Source of the DNA: Mixophyes australis
Taxonomy: Eukaryota; Chordata; Amphibia; Anura; Limnodynastidae
Assembly (NCBI GenBank): GCA_036250195.1
Contig: JAVHZZ010000003.1
Location: forward strand, 60,592,789 to 60,656,788
DNA: 64,000 nt
Direction: 5' to 3'
The position numbers were made by a program, and so were the translations under genes. A model generated the notes under the pieces. That model did not search any database. It had not been told where the DNA came from and saw only the letters and a list, made by a program, of their open reading frames with translations. The first letter of the stretch is position 1. Every line of letters begins with the position of its first letter. Shown here piece by piece: positions 37,601 to 47,878 of the stretch.

Positions 37601-38109
37601 GAATTACAATGGAACATGACCGCAATAGGAAAATTAATATAGTAACCAATTAAAGTGGCTGGGCTGAAATTGCATTTAAACTCACAATGGAGTGTACTCT
37701 TCACCCACCCTCTAAACCCTACTTGATGCAAATGTTATCAAAATCAACGCATTCCACGCCTTCCTGGCTCCTGACGATCCTATCATTCTAAACTTTATCC
37801 ACGCTAGCGTTTGATTCTAACTGGCCCTTACCGACCAGAGTGTCTTGTTCTTACTAGCACAAGACAAATTGTAGGGCTGCCTACACAGTTTAAAAAGTGG
37901 CTGGGCTGTAGCTTTGAATAGGCAGTTTAAATAAATGTACTGTTAAATATTGATATGCATTCTATCATGTAATATACTTTAAATGTGACACAAGGGAACA
38001 GGGCAGGGTTGCTGAATGCCAGACTGAGCTGAACAGAGCAAAGGGTGGTTGGAAAAACAGACCTAAAAATGAGCAGGATGAGTAGATTTTTTTATAAGTT
38101 AGTAACGTA
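37601..38109. other. Intron 3, no recognised feature
   Basis: Nothing seen. Confidence 0.4.
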
Positions 38110-38355
38110 GGGCCTGATTCATTAAGGTACTTAAATTAAGAAGTTTCTTATTTCAGTTTCCTGGACATACTTCATAGCTTATTTGTACACTGAAATTTAA
38201 AGTTGATATTTGTGTGCTACATGATAAAAAAAGTCAGTATTTATCTTATGTGCAAAACAGAATACTAATTTGCACCCCTTGCATTGTAACATGGTTTTGT
38301 CCAGGAGAGTGAAATAAGAAACTTCTTATTATAAGTACCTTAATGAATCCGGCCC
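38110..38355. mobile_element. Palindromic MITE, family A, internally deleted (246 bp)
   Basis: Both family A termini are present, but about 90 bp of the left arm is missing, so it can no longer form the full hairpin. The flanks gta and ata may be a mutated 3-bp duplication. Confidence 0.85.
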
Positions 38356-38838
38356 ATAGTATGCAAGGCTGTTGTAACATAGCTAGACTGTCCAATGGGA
38401 TTTTATCATACATGCTTAATTATAAAACTATATTTAATTATTTTCTTTAAGTTAGTTGTGGAATAAAAACAGTGAGGAATCCTAATCCACAGTACATGCT
38501 TTTTCAGAGTTGCTGTACACAAATTATTAATGAAGCCATTCTCTCTAAGTAACAGTTTACTGTATTAGTAAACAATACAATAGATACAATTTGGAAAACC
38601 CCTTTAAAAATGGAATGGACAATTGTATTTATAAATATATGAATAGAGTAGCTCTGACCTAGCTGTGGCAAAGGAACCACACATCTACCAAATACCTCTG
38701 AATACTATAGGAAAATCTAAACAGAATGGTACCGTACACATGAAGTAGATATCCCGCATAAACACCTCTCTTTTCTTTTGTTTACAAAGAGTTCACTAGA
38801 GAGGTATAAAGAGCAGAGTATATAACCGGTTTACTTAC
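38356..38838. other. Intron 3 end, carrying the donor of exon 3
   Basis: Only the gtaagt splice donor (minus strand, 38833-38838) is identifiable. Confidence 0.6.
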
Positions 38839-39499
38839 GCTGGCATGCGTTCCTCTTCTCCTCGTAGCCTGGCTTGCAGGAGCAGCGGCCGATGGGTACC
38901 AGCCACCCCCCATCGGCACTACAGTACATCTTGGGCGCATCAAACTCCACTGAGTTATTCACACACGATCCTTTTACTTCCACCAAGGCTGAGTCCCCTC
39001 CAGTGACAGTGTCAGGGAACTGGGCCAAATTACGGATGGTGGTTGGACACTTTTTGTAAAAGACCCGTACCGAGACCAGAGCAATACAAGCCCCGACATC
39101 TTGGAAAGCCAAGTAGAAACCTTTCTTGTACAAGTTACTTATGTCTCTTACTTCTGTATTCAGCTTCATGACTCTGTCACCAACATCCACCTGGGTGAAA
39201 CTCTCATCTGCAGCGATAGTGTCGATCTTAATGAACTGGTTCTCGTGAATGTGCCATAAGTTGCTGTTGTTGGACTCATAGTAATACATGTTGAAGGTCT
39301 CCTTGCACGTGCCTGATACGCCCGGCAGACTGTTGCAGTCCCGCAGGGTAAACTTGATCTCAATATATACACGTTGGGCCCCTCCTCTGGCGATCCAGCT
39401 GGTCCTCAGCCAGTTATTTTGGTTGACCTCTAGGACGTTGCAAACCTGGTAAGTTCTCATAGGGGTGTTTCTTTCATCCATTACACTGATTTCTTCCCA
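38839..39499 (-). CDS. Eph receptor exon 3: ephrin-binding domain and start of Cys-rich region
   Basis: This 661-bp exon encodes 220 residues. It starts [13 protein letters not shown] and covers the rest of the ligand-binding domain, with the hallmark stretches [57 protein letters not shown] and VRVFYKKCP. It then enters the sushi/Cys-rich module ([34 protein letters not shown]). The conserved cysteines of the jellyroll are present. NNS at two places could be N-glycosylated. The acceptor is ctaacag at 39500-39506; the donor is gtaagt from 38838 leftward, phase 1. Oddities: DISNLYKKG where most class-A receptors have [17 protein letters not shown] where the family has GEWLVPIG, and one residue fewer in the GGDSALVEV loop. 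Class A rather than B is clear from the [12 protein letters not shown] and [10 protein letters not shown] context. Confidence 0.96.
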
Positions 39500-39862
39500 C
39501 TGTTAGAAGAAAGAAAAACACATTTATGTGAAAACACAGAACACCTCCATGCCTGGCTTCAAACACCTTGCCAATTGCATATTGTTATTATGTTTTTCCA
39601 TAAGTCCATCTATACAAACGGTTGAGACAAGCAAGTGTCAGCGTGTGACATAAGTAAATACTCATACTTCAATATGTACAGCACAAGTGTTGGGATACAT
39701 CTCCAAATCCAAGGTAATTACCGACCAATTGGACTTAAGCCAGGAGGACACATATGAACATATGTTACATACTTTCAAACTATGCTCATAAAAGGCAAAA
39801 ATGGGCAGACACTATAAAGCTAGAATGAGGGGAATACACATGATAATTATACACATGTATAC
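39500..39862. other. Intron 2, right after exon 3 acceptor; no other feature
   Basis: The splice acceptor of exon 3 is at the left edge. Confidence 0.5.
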
Positions 39863-39975
39863 AAACATACATACATACATACATACACACATACATACAT
39901 ACATACATACATACATACATACACACATACATACATACATACATACATTACATACATACATACACACATACATAA
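39863..39975. repeat. (CATA)n microsatellite
   Basis: About 28 tetranucleotide units with occasional CACA interruptions. The overlapping Tyr/Val/Cys-Met and His/Thr-Tyr-Ile ORFs are repeat artefacts. Confidence 0.95.
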
Positions 39976-40189
39976 CAGGCCCATGTTGGTAATTAAAGTT
40001 TGAAAGTCAGGTGGTATGAAATCTGAGAATGATGAGCATAAACCATGTTTCACTATTTATACACCCAGGCGGGAAGCCAGATATGGGAATAAAAATCAAT
40101 ACCTAATGCAGAGGATACTGACGGAAGTCATGGCTGGTGCAGGTGCTGATGTACCGCTGTGGTAAAGCCAGGGTTGCCAGATTTCAGTG

Positions 40190-40725
40190 GTAGTCACTTT
40201 ACGGTGCTGATAACATCGGCAGTGACTACCACAAACAAAAATAGACAAAACTCACTTGCCCGACTCCTAATAAATGCTGACTGACCTTAACAATGACATA
40301 ATAAGTACCCGACACTGTGGTAAGAAATCTCCAGCACCAGTAATAACGGCAGCCTGTTTTCACGTCATTTTAAATTGCGACCTCTATGTCACTAGTTTTA
40401 AAGCGGCAATGCTGCTTCTCATCGGAGCTAAGTGTTAGACATAGAGTTAGGGTTAGCGTTAGGAATAGGGTTAGGATTAGGGTTAGTGTTAGGGACCCGC
40501 CATTGCTGCTTTAAAAATACTGATATACAGGTTGCAATTTAAAATGACGTGAAAACAGGCCGCCGTTATTACTGATGCTCGTGATTTCTTAACACACTGT
40601 CGTGGACTTGGGACTTGTTTTGTCATTCTTAAGATCAGTCATCATTTATTAGGAGTTGGCCAAGTGAGTTTCGTGAATTTTTTGTCATCCTACTGCCTGT
40701 CGTTTATAGCAGCTCCATAAATTAG
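40190..40725. mobile_element. Palindromic element with a TTAGGG-like core
   Basis: Two arms of roughly 230 bp are inverted copies: ctcctaataaatg against catttattaggag, gcctgttttcacgtcatttt against aaaatgacgtgaaaacaggc, ttttaaagcggcaatg against cattgctgctttaaaa. The centre (40444-40494) is about eight degenerate TTAGGG units. The outer limits are approximate; no target duplication was identified. Confidence 0.8.
40444..40494 (+). repeat. Interstitial telomere-like repeat (TTAGGG variants)
   Basis: Repeats such as gttagggttag, gcgttagg, aatagggttagg, attagggttagtgttaggg at the loop of the palindrome. It is far too short and degenerate to be a telomere. Confidence 0.85.
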
Positions 40726-41092
40726 TACCCCACCCCCAGATTTAACTAACAATTTTTGGCAAAGTGGGACCAGGCATCCCGTTACATGCCAATTACATGT
40801 TTACTTGAGTACACCTTATGAAGAACACCACTATTATGTACTGACGTGGAGGGGGTCACATTACAAAAGAAGACATTTGAAATCTATAATTTTAACTTTA
40901 GGGTGGTGACAATGAGAAGCAAACGTTATGTAATGTATTTTATACTGGATCAACTGGTATTTCGGGTTTGGTGCCCTGGATGACTTATTAGAACAGATGC
41001 TTGTACTGAAAGTAAGAATTCCACATCCAAACAGTTGCAGCCTGTACATTATTGCAGTATGTGAAATAAATGAAGACATTCCATATACTAAC
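40726..41092. other. Intron 2, carrying the donor of exon 2
   Basis: Only the gttagt donor next to exon 2 is identifiable. Confidence 0.5.
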
Positions 41093-41157
41093 CCCTTCTG
41101 GTGGATATGCCACCCATCCCAGGTCTCCAAGGGCCGACATAGAGTCCAGCAAGGTTA
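41093..41157 (-). CDS. Eph receptor exon 2: start of ephrin-binding domain
   Basis: This 65-bp internal exon encodes the first strand of the ephrin-binding jellyroll: VTLLDS, then DLGWVAYPPEG. The first Val codon is split, taking one base from exon 1 (phase 1). The acceptor is a pyrimidine-rich tract ending in tag at 41158-41160; the donor is gttagt reading leftward from 41092. It ends in phase 0, so exon 3 starts cleanly with the WEE that normally follows. Eph exon 2 is characteristically about 65 bp. An open frame continues on both sides of the exon, but the splice sites and family alignment give the boundaries. The upstream signal-peptide exon was not found in the remaining 22.8 kb. Confidence 0.88.
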
Positions 41158-42513
41158 CTAGAAGAGAGAGACAAAGATCAGTTAGTGTTGTGGTCTCCAG
41201 ACAATGGGAGATGTGTAGATGACACACACAAGTATGAGCACATTGAACCATCATGTAATATACATAAAGTGACAGTCCTACAGACACACGGCACAAAGGT
41301 AGATGTATCTGATGCTGGTGCAGATAATATGGTCTAAACAAGTCACAGTCCCAGGGACACACGGGAAAATTTGGAGCCAAAGTTTGCAAAGAATTAGGGC
41401 TACAGCATCACATATGTGTTCCACAGAATGTTTGCATCATGATGAGGGTGTAGTATATGGTGGTAAAATGTTACAAATATGTGTCCTCTCAAACTCTAAT
41501 TATTGACAATTGGAGAGTAACAAGATACATATATATGACTGTATTTTAGTTTCGTCCTGTAATACCAAGCCCAGGCAAAATGGTTGATTCACAGTTACTA
41601 AGAGTCCTGCTGCCAGTCTAGTCATTCTGACATGTCAGTCATCAGAGGAGCACATGACCCAGCTGTTACATCCACACTTGTCTGTAGAAGTGACGGGATC
41701 TGATTGACAACACTGTGTGTATCCCACCATTCGCTGCTACAACACAAGCTGTCCAAGTAAACTTAGCACAATATTTGGACTTCTCTCAGAGTAAAAAATA
41801 AAACCCATACGGAAGATCTTTGATTTATATCTAGAAAAACATATTATACAAATGCATATACTCTGTCACTCAATCTTGTAAGGAACAAACTCTAGCACAT
41901 TGGAAAGTAAATTGTCGATATCTGTACATCACAAGCTTTTTCCTCTAATTTCCTCAAAGAAGACTGGACCTTATCTAAGGACAGATATATTTCACCCCCT
42001 TTAAGATGGTCTATTATTTCCCCATGCTATGGCCATTCCATATCTAAAAATAATGTTTCTTCCAAGTTTAGCAATCTGGAAGGGAAAGCTTTAAAAGCTA
42101 ATAATCTATAGATGACCCCGCCCCCTGGAGGGCTGCATCCGCAATCTGTGGAATTTATCCCAGCAAGTTCCATTTTTTGCCCTACAATTTCCAAATCACT
42201 CAGAGGGTACAGCACTTACAAACTTGGTTTCTTGGATCTCCCAGCCCCTTGCAAATGTGTCAATAAATATGTAATAGGTTTTTCTGTCATTCATCAAAAA
42301 CAATAAACAATATTTGGAATTAATTCAAACCTTTGCATTTCCAAGTACTCTTTTCTTTATCATCAACAACAGCCCTACAACATGCAGTTTATAGTCTACC
42401 CAGATGAGCTGAGTTTTATCACTTTAACCAAACTAAAGCCTTTCCACTATAAAATTGCATCTGTCCTTTCCTGCTACAATCTTTATCCGCACAACGTTGG
42501 ACCTGAACCTAAT
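41158..42513. other. Intron 1 end, no recognised feature beyond the exon 2 acceptor
   Basis: No signal-peptide exon found. Confidence 0.4.
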
Positions 42514-42837
42514 GGGCCTGATTCAATAAGGAAAGTAAAGCAAAAAGAAAAATGAGTAACTTTGAACCTTGGCAGAACCATGTTGTATTGGAGGGGGAGG
42601 TAAGTTTAAAATGTGGGGATAGATTCATAGTTGGGGTAGGGCATGTACTAGATCAACTTTAAATTTCAGTGTACAAATAGAGCTATCAAGTATTTGTGTG
42701 CTACATGAAAAAACAGCCAGTATTTAACTTATGTGTAAAATAATAAACTAATTTGCACCCCTTGCATTGTAACATAGTTTTGTCCAGGAGAAAATATACT
42801 AATTTTTTTGCCTTACTTTCCTTAAGGAATCAGGCTC
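42514..42837. mobile_element. Palindromic MITE, family B, 324 bp (3-bp TSD AAT)
   Basis: Termini GGGCCTGATTCAATAAGG and CTTAAGGAATCAGGCTC; AAT on both sides (42511-42513, 42838-42840). The interior matches the copy at 29595. Confidence 0.9.
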
Positions 42838-43299
42838 AATGTGTCTTCATTGATGACAAGTACAATTTTTAGAATGCGGGGAAAAAAAAGAAAAGGAAAC
42901 AAGGAAATGTCAACAATTAAATACCACATAATTCACATACAGTCTATGAGTTCCTTACAGTGACATGCTGGTTTCTTCTCCTGTAGCAACATACATTATT
43001 GTGCTTTACACCAGTAACCTACATTTTGCATAGCCATTTGTGCATTAAATGAAGTAATGAATATGGACACAGATGAACAAAATCTAGGTAGGTCTTTGTT
43101 TTGGTGACGACTACGACAGACATATGACACTATGTGATACTGTATCTCCACAAGTGCCTCTCACCTGTACATGATGTAAGAACACAGGGGTGCAGTGCAT
43201 CAGACGTCATTACTGCATTAAGAAAAACAAAGAAATGTCATTTGCCTACAGAGTGTTAGCAAGAGAAGACGATACACGCCTCCTATTTACTACTTAGTC
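42838..43299. other. Intron 1, no recognised feature
   Basis: Nothing seen. Confidence 0.4.
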
Positions 43300-43845
43300 A
43301 TACAATGCAGCAAGATTCATCTTCCTCTTTCGTCGCGCCACTTTGTAAACCTCTACACAGGTTTCCTGTGTCCTCAGGAATCCAATTCAAATTACTCACC
43401 TTTACCTACAAGTCCCTCTTGTCCACCCTGCATGAATCTCGGATCTCATCTCAAAACACTCTTCCTCTCATCCTCATAGACCTACCTCTGTCCTCCACCT
43501 TATCTCTGACAACCACATCTCACACCCGACTTCCACCAGATACTTATGGAATTCCCTAACACGCCTACGCTTACCATAGTCCCACCTATACTACTCACAT
43601 TGGTACACCCTCACAAGTGTCCCAATCTCTACTCTTAGCCACTCCCACTCCTCTTGTTTCAACTGTGCCCTCTTCAAATTAGAAAACTTTGCTTTGCTTT
43701 CATGTCTGCATTTATTTTGTTTCACTTGTATGTCCCTATTTTATGTATGTTCTGTTTTACCCCATGTCCTGCGCTATAGAGCACTGTGGCACCTTATAAA
43801 TCATATTACAAATGATATCATTAATAATAATAATAATAATAATAT
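43300..43845 (+). pseudogene. L2/CR1-type LINE 3' end (reverse transcriptase C-terminus), decayed
   Basis: Reads in pieces as RFPVSSGIQFKLLTFTYKSL then further Ser/Leu-rich sequence, the usual C-terminal region of L2/CR1 ORF2 (compare IQFKLL-FTYKSLH). The 3' untranslated part ends cactgtggcaccttataaat, with an (AAT)n run at 43825-43844. It is 5'-truncated and mutated. Confidence 0.7.
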
Positions 43846-45835
43846 TACACATCCAGAGCTGGATGACATTATACACCAAACTAACCCAGATGGGTCCAGA
43901 ACAAGACTTAGTTCAGACCATTCTGTTCACGGTAAGGTCTGGAGACTTGTCTACATAATACCACAATAGAATATATTCAACCGCCACCACCACACAGTGC
44001 TTGAGGTCATGCACAAACTATGCTTGGGGGACTCCAATACATGGTATTCTTATTATTCAAATATCTTGTCTGTCTTCTTTTATGATTGGGTTAATAGATT
44101 CAGACAAGCTTAATAAGTCTGCTCAGATATTACCTTTATGTGTGGTGATGCACTGAGCTCCCGTGTCCTTAATTGGGACACATGTGAATGATGAGCCATG
44201 AAGGGACATTATACGTATTCAATATGCAGGCGCGCACCTAGGAGGGGTTTACAGTTGCCCCAAACCCAACCCCCCCCCCCTCCATGAGGACTTTGACTTA
44301 ACTGCAACAATAGCTGGGATGTATGTCCACAAACTATACCTGGAAGATTCCAATACATGGTATGCCGGGTGGATTTGGTTAAAAAATCACCTGGATGAAT
44401 TGTAGGGTGGTAACTCGCTGGTGATTGTTGGTAATATGATTGAGCGACTGATGACCATTGGTTCCCTGGGGATAGGGTACATAGGAGTCTGGGCCACAGT
44501 ACTATCATGCAATGTCCTTGTTAACTAGAGGACAAAAGTGGATGATATGAAGTTAGTCTCCTCTCCTTGTTTAGCCCAGACCCCTGTCCTGTCTTATCTA
44601 TGACTAACTCTTCCACCTGGTGACATTTAAGAATAAACCCTTCTAACACACAATCAATAACCTAAAATATACAGGAAATATAATCGCCTATTTTAGCACC
44701 CACATGTGAACAAAAGTACTATAAACACACAGCCCGATGAGAACAGTTCAGAAGGCAGAAAGAGGCAATGGAACGCAAACGTTTTTATATTTTATATGCT
44801 TGAGTCCAAGTTCACAGCGTGGGTTCTCACACAGCTATGGTAATATTTGCAATTATGAAACAGGTTTAGCTGTGCATGGTACTTTATGTTTGTAAGATTT
44901 ACTAATCTATTATTGAAAAATCAAGTGAAAATAAACCCTACATACAGGTATAAATATGTATATTTTCCCTTTACAACTCCGTTATTGATGAGCATTGCTC
45001 TATTCTGAAATGACCTTTGTTACAAATGTGTGATTTAGTTCCAGATGAGAATTTGTGAACATCCGGAAGAAACTAAAAACACAGGCACAACTCCTTAGTT
45101 CTTTTATTTCATAAGACGAACAAATAAACAGCACATTTGTTACTCTAGTTTTCAAATTGTAACCCATAGTCCTGAAGATTCTATATCAAAGTCTGGAAGC
45201 CATTGATGAAGCCCCCTGGATGCACACCACAATACGCTCAATACACAATACACTGTGGTTTTGCACTAGTGAGCTTACATGGTCTGACCACTGCATTTTA
45301 AGGTACAAATCTACTGTCAGCTCTCAGGTGATGTCTCCACAAACTAGAAGTGCACCTAGATCTTGGGGAGGTAGAAAAACCTACTATTACCCCCCCCCCC
45401 CTTCCCCCCGCCCCCATGTTTGCAGTATTTCTTTTGAAATACTGCTTGGTCTTCTCTCATATAAGACTTAATCATGAGAGTGAAAGGACATAGGAACTGA
45501 CTACACTGATGTTCCTATTCCATATTTAGCAAGGAATGTCCTTGCTTCACCCAACACTGCTCATCAGTTGATGCAAACTCATCGGCAAATGCAACTTTGT
45601 AGACATCGAGAAGCTTCTGCACAAACGGAGGTAACAGCGACACCTAAAACGTCTTTGCACTGCTCCTCTGCTATTCATAAATTGCCTCCCCTGTGTTCCT
45701 GGAAAGAAATCTCATAATGTAAAATATATTCTGCCCACTATGTCCCCAATTGTAGCCAGCAGTACTGTCCTGTTTCATGGTCAACACTTCTCTCCTGATT
45801 CCATAACAGTCCTGATAATATATTTATAAGACCAA
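43846..45835. other. Intron 1, mostly unrecognised; two short direct repeats and poly-C runs
   Basis: A motif acaaactat-c-tgg ending in tccaatacatggtat occurs at about 44017-44047 and 44329-44362. Poly-C runs lie at 44268-44281 and 45390-45420. Confidence 0.4.
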
Positions 45836-46022
45836 GGGGTAAATGTATTAAACTGTGGATTTTGCAAGTTGCAGATATTGGGCGTCTTTGCAGAGGGGAT
45901 TCAAAACGGCAATGTCTTTAAAGGCAGGTTTTGCCTGTAAAGACATTGCTGTTTTAAATTTCCCCTGCAAAGTCGCCCAGAATCGTCGACTTGCCAAATC
46001 CGCAGTTTCATACATTTACCCC
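45836..46022. mobile_element. Palindromic MITE, 187 bp (3-bp TSD CAA)
   Basis: Ends GGGGTAAATGTAT and ATACATTTACCCC; the two halves pair along most of the length (aaacggcaatgtctttaaag-gc against gc-tgtaaagacattgctgttt). CAA flanks both sides (45833-45835, 46023-46025). It is a different sequence family from the GGGCCTGATTCA MITEs. Confidence 0.85.
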
Positions 46023-46069
46023 CAACTGTTTATTAACCTGCGCTATGTAATACTGTAAAGTATGACTTA

Positions 46070-46330
46070 TCAAGCGTGAAGTTTTCCGTCCCGCAGAGCG
46101 CACCACCAGCTAGTAGAGTTTTATTTAGTTCACCTTTAAGATATTGGGATAATTTAAGAGCTGATGAGCCTTGCTAATTACCAGTAATTACCACGTCTCC
46201 TCTTGCACCATTACGGCTGCTTTTGTACACAGCACATAATTACGGTCATGACTAAATGACTAATAAAACTGTCCTTCTCCTCACTTTTGAGCCATCTTCC
46301 TGTTTTCTTCCAATGTTCTGTTCACTTGTC
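46070..46330. promoter_or_regulatory. Candidate intron-1 enhancer with spaced TAATTA sites
   Basis: Repeat-free block with two TAATTACC words exactly 10 bp apart (46175 and 46185) and a third TAATTAC at 46238. TAATTA is the core homeodomain site, and one-turn spacing is compatible with cooperative binding. Eph genes are commonly controlled by intronic homeodomain-responsive enhancers. The call is inference without conservation data. Confidence 0.25.
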
Positions 46331-47751
46331 CCTCATTTAGCTTTTATGTAAAACCAGAAAGCAAGAGGGCATCGGGGCTGATGTTACGTTATTTGCTGAA
46401 AATTTGAATTTTATACATTCACAATTTGAAATATACTGGTCAAGTAGCTCCTAAATGTGCCTAAATGTGTGTCTGCTTTGCCATAAGCACCTAGAACGTG
46501 CAAACAAAGTACCACTGGAAGTAAGGGATAAAGTACCTGCTGGGTTATATTAAAATCAAGGGCTTTTGTGAGTCTTTGTGCGACATAGGGAAAACCTTCC
46601 AGTCTCCCTTTTTTTTACACCTCATAGCAAATTTTAAATCTGGTGCATAACAAACTAAAATTTTAGCACGTTCATCATGCACTTAATGGTATAATAATAA
46701 AAAGAGTAAAAAAGAGTAAAAAGATTAAAAATAGTTAAAAACCCAAAACACAAAAAACACAGTGTTGCTCTGCAAATCTGCGCAGAGCATTGTAATAACC
46801 CAGCACAACTGCTGCAAAGGCAACGACATGACTTCACAGCAAGGCAAAATGGGTTTTACGTTCAAATGCAGTGCATTGTGCAGTCATAAACCACCCTCGT
46901 TGTGGGTATGAAATACACAGATCTCTGTAAGGCGCTGCGACCCTTTGGGCCTTTTAAATAAAAGATCGTAATAACATTAACAAAAGTGCTGGTCTTTGCA
47001 ACCAGGGATGGACAAAATAATGTAGAATTCATCAGCCATTTAGTCAAATGTAGGAGCCAACAGGTTATTTGAAATAGCCAGAGATGATGCACATCCATCT
47101 ACTTCTATACGCATGGCTCCCAAAAGTTAGGTTTCAGCAGTCATTGTTTAACTAACTGTCTCCTGGGATTTCTCCAGCCCCTCTGTCTCCATTATGAAAC
47201 ACGTTTGTCTTAAAGCTTCATGTGTCAGTCATCTATTAATAAACCTGAACATGATAAATGAGTAATACTCCCTAACTTACATCAGTGCTGCATGTGTTTA
47301 TAGACTGGGAGCTGCCATGTTGATGTCTCTGAAGTGAATGAGACTGTGCTGTATATGATGAGAACACAGGAAATTTTAGGTAAAGTCTCTGCAGTTTAAA
47401 ATTTGATTTTTAAAATTTGATTTTTAAACAGATAAATGAGAGGAAATTTATTCAGTAGGTTCCGCTGCATTCACTGCTGCTAAAAAAATGAGCCCAATAT
47501 GTCAGCCAGTAGCTGCAGGAAAGTTGGTGCTGTTTGCCGGGGACCTGGTCAAAATGATCGGTGCGCTTCTGGTACTTCTAAGGTGCCAAATTCGAGAAAC
47601 AAGAAAAGGTGCGTGTCTCATATAGAGAAATGGGTGCCACAGGCAATGTCAAGTGGAGACTAGAGATCACTAATCAAGCACGATGTTCAAAACCTGAGCG
47701 AGCGAATGACTACTGCTGAATACAGAATCAGCAAATGAGAGAACATGTGTG
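46331..47751. other. Intron 1, no recognised feature
   Basis: Short duplication taaaatttgatttt at 47396-47424; otherwise nothing. Confidence 0.4.
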
Positions 47752-47878
47752 TGTGTCTATATTAGGGAATTTAGACTGTAAGCTCCAATGGGACAGGGAC
47801 TGATGTGAGTGAGTTCTCTGTACAGCGCTGCGGAATCAGTGGTGCTATATAAATAAATGGTGATGATGATGATGATTA
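47752..47878 (+). repeat. SINE tail only (L2/CR1-like 3' end) with (GAT)n
   Basis: Shares gggaatttagactgtaagct, gacagggactgatgtgagtg, tacagcgctgcggaatcagt and the tataaataaatggtgatgat end with the other tail copies; no tRNA head. Confidence 0.8.

Larger units (their letters stand above)
1621..41157 (-). other. Partial gene span: class-A Eph receptor tyrosine kinase (exons 2-5 visible)
   Basis: Four exons on the minus strand join in frame into the extracellular part of an Eph receptor, a membrane tyrosine kinase that binds ephrins on neighbouring cells and directs axon guidance, boundary formation and cell repulsion. Exon lengths of 65, 661, 156 and 336 bp and their phases fit the conserved Eph gene layout as I recall it. 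Introns: intron 4 is 8.8 kb, intron 3 27.9 kb, intron 2 1.6 kb, and intron 1 exceeds 22.8 kb. Exon 1 would lie to the right of the window; FN3-2, transmembrane, kinase, SAM and PDZ-ligand exons would lie to the left. The ligand-binding domain is closest to EPHA4 (shared VMDE-NTP and RNLAQFPDT stretches), but the divergence elsewhere suggests an EPHA4-like paralogue, perhaps EPHA9. I see no frameshift or stop, so the gene looks functional. Confidence 0.93.

Noticed and set aside
39801..40053. Overlapping ORFs on both strands at the CATA repeat
   Set aside because: Pure low-complexity translation of a microsatellite.
40444..40494. Chromosome end or fusion point
   Set aside because: Only about 50 bp of degenerate TTAGGG, lying inside a palindromic element in an intron.
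41158..41389. Open frame upstream of Eph exon 2 as part of the exon
   Set aside because: A polypyrimidine-tag acceptor at 41158 fits the family boundary; the upstream translation has no Eph similarity.
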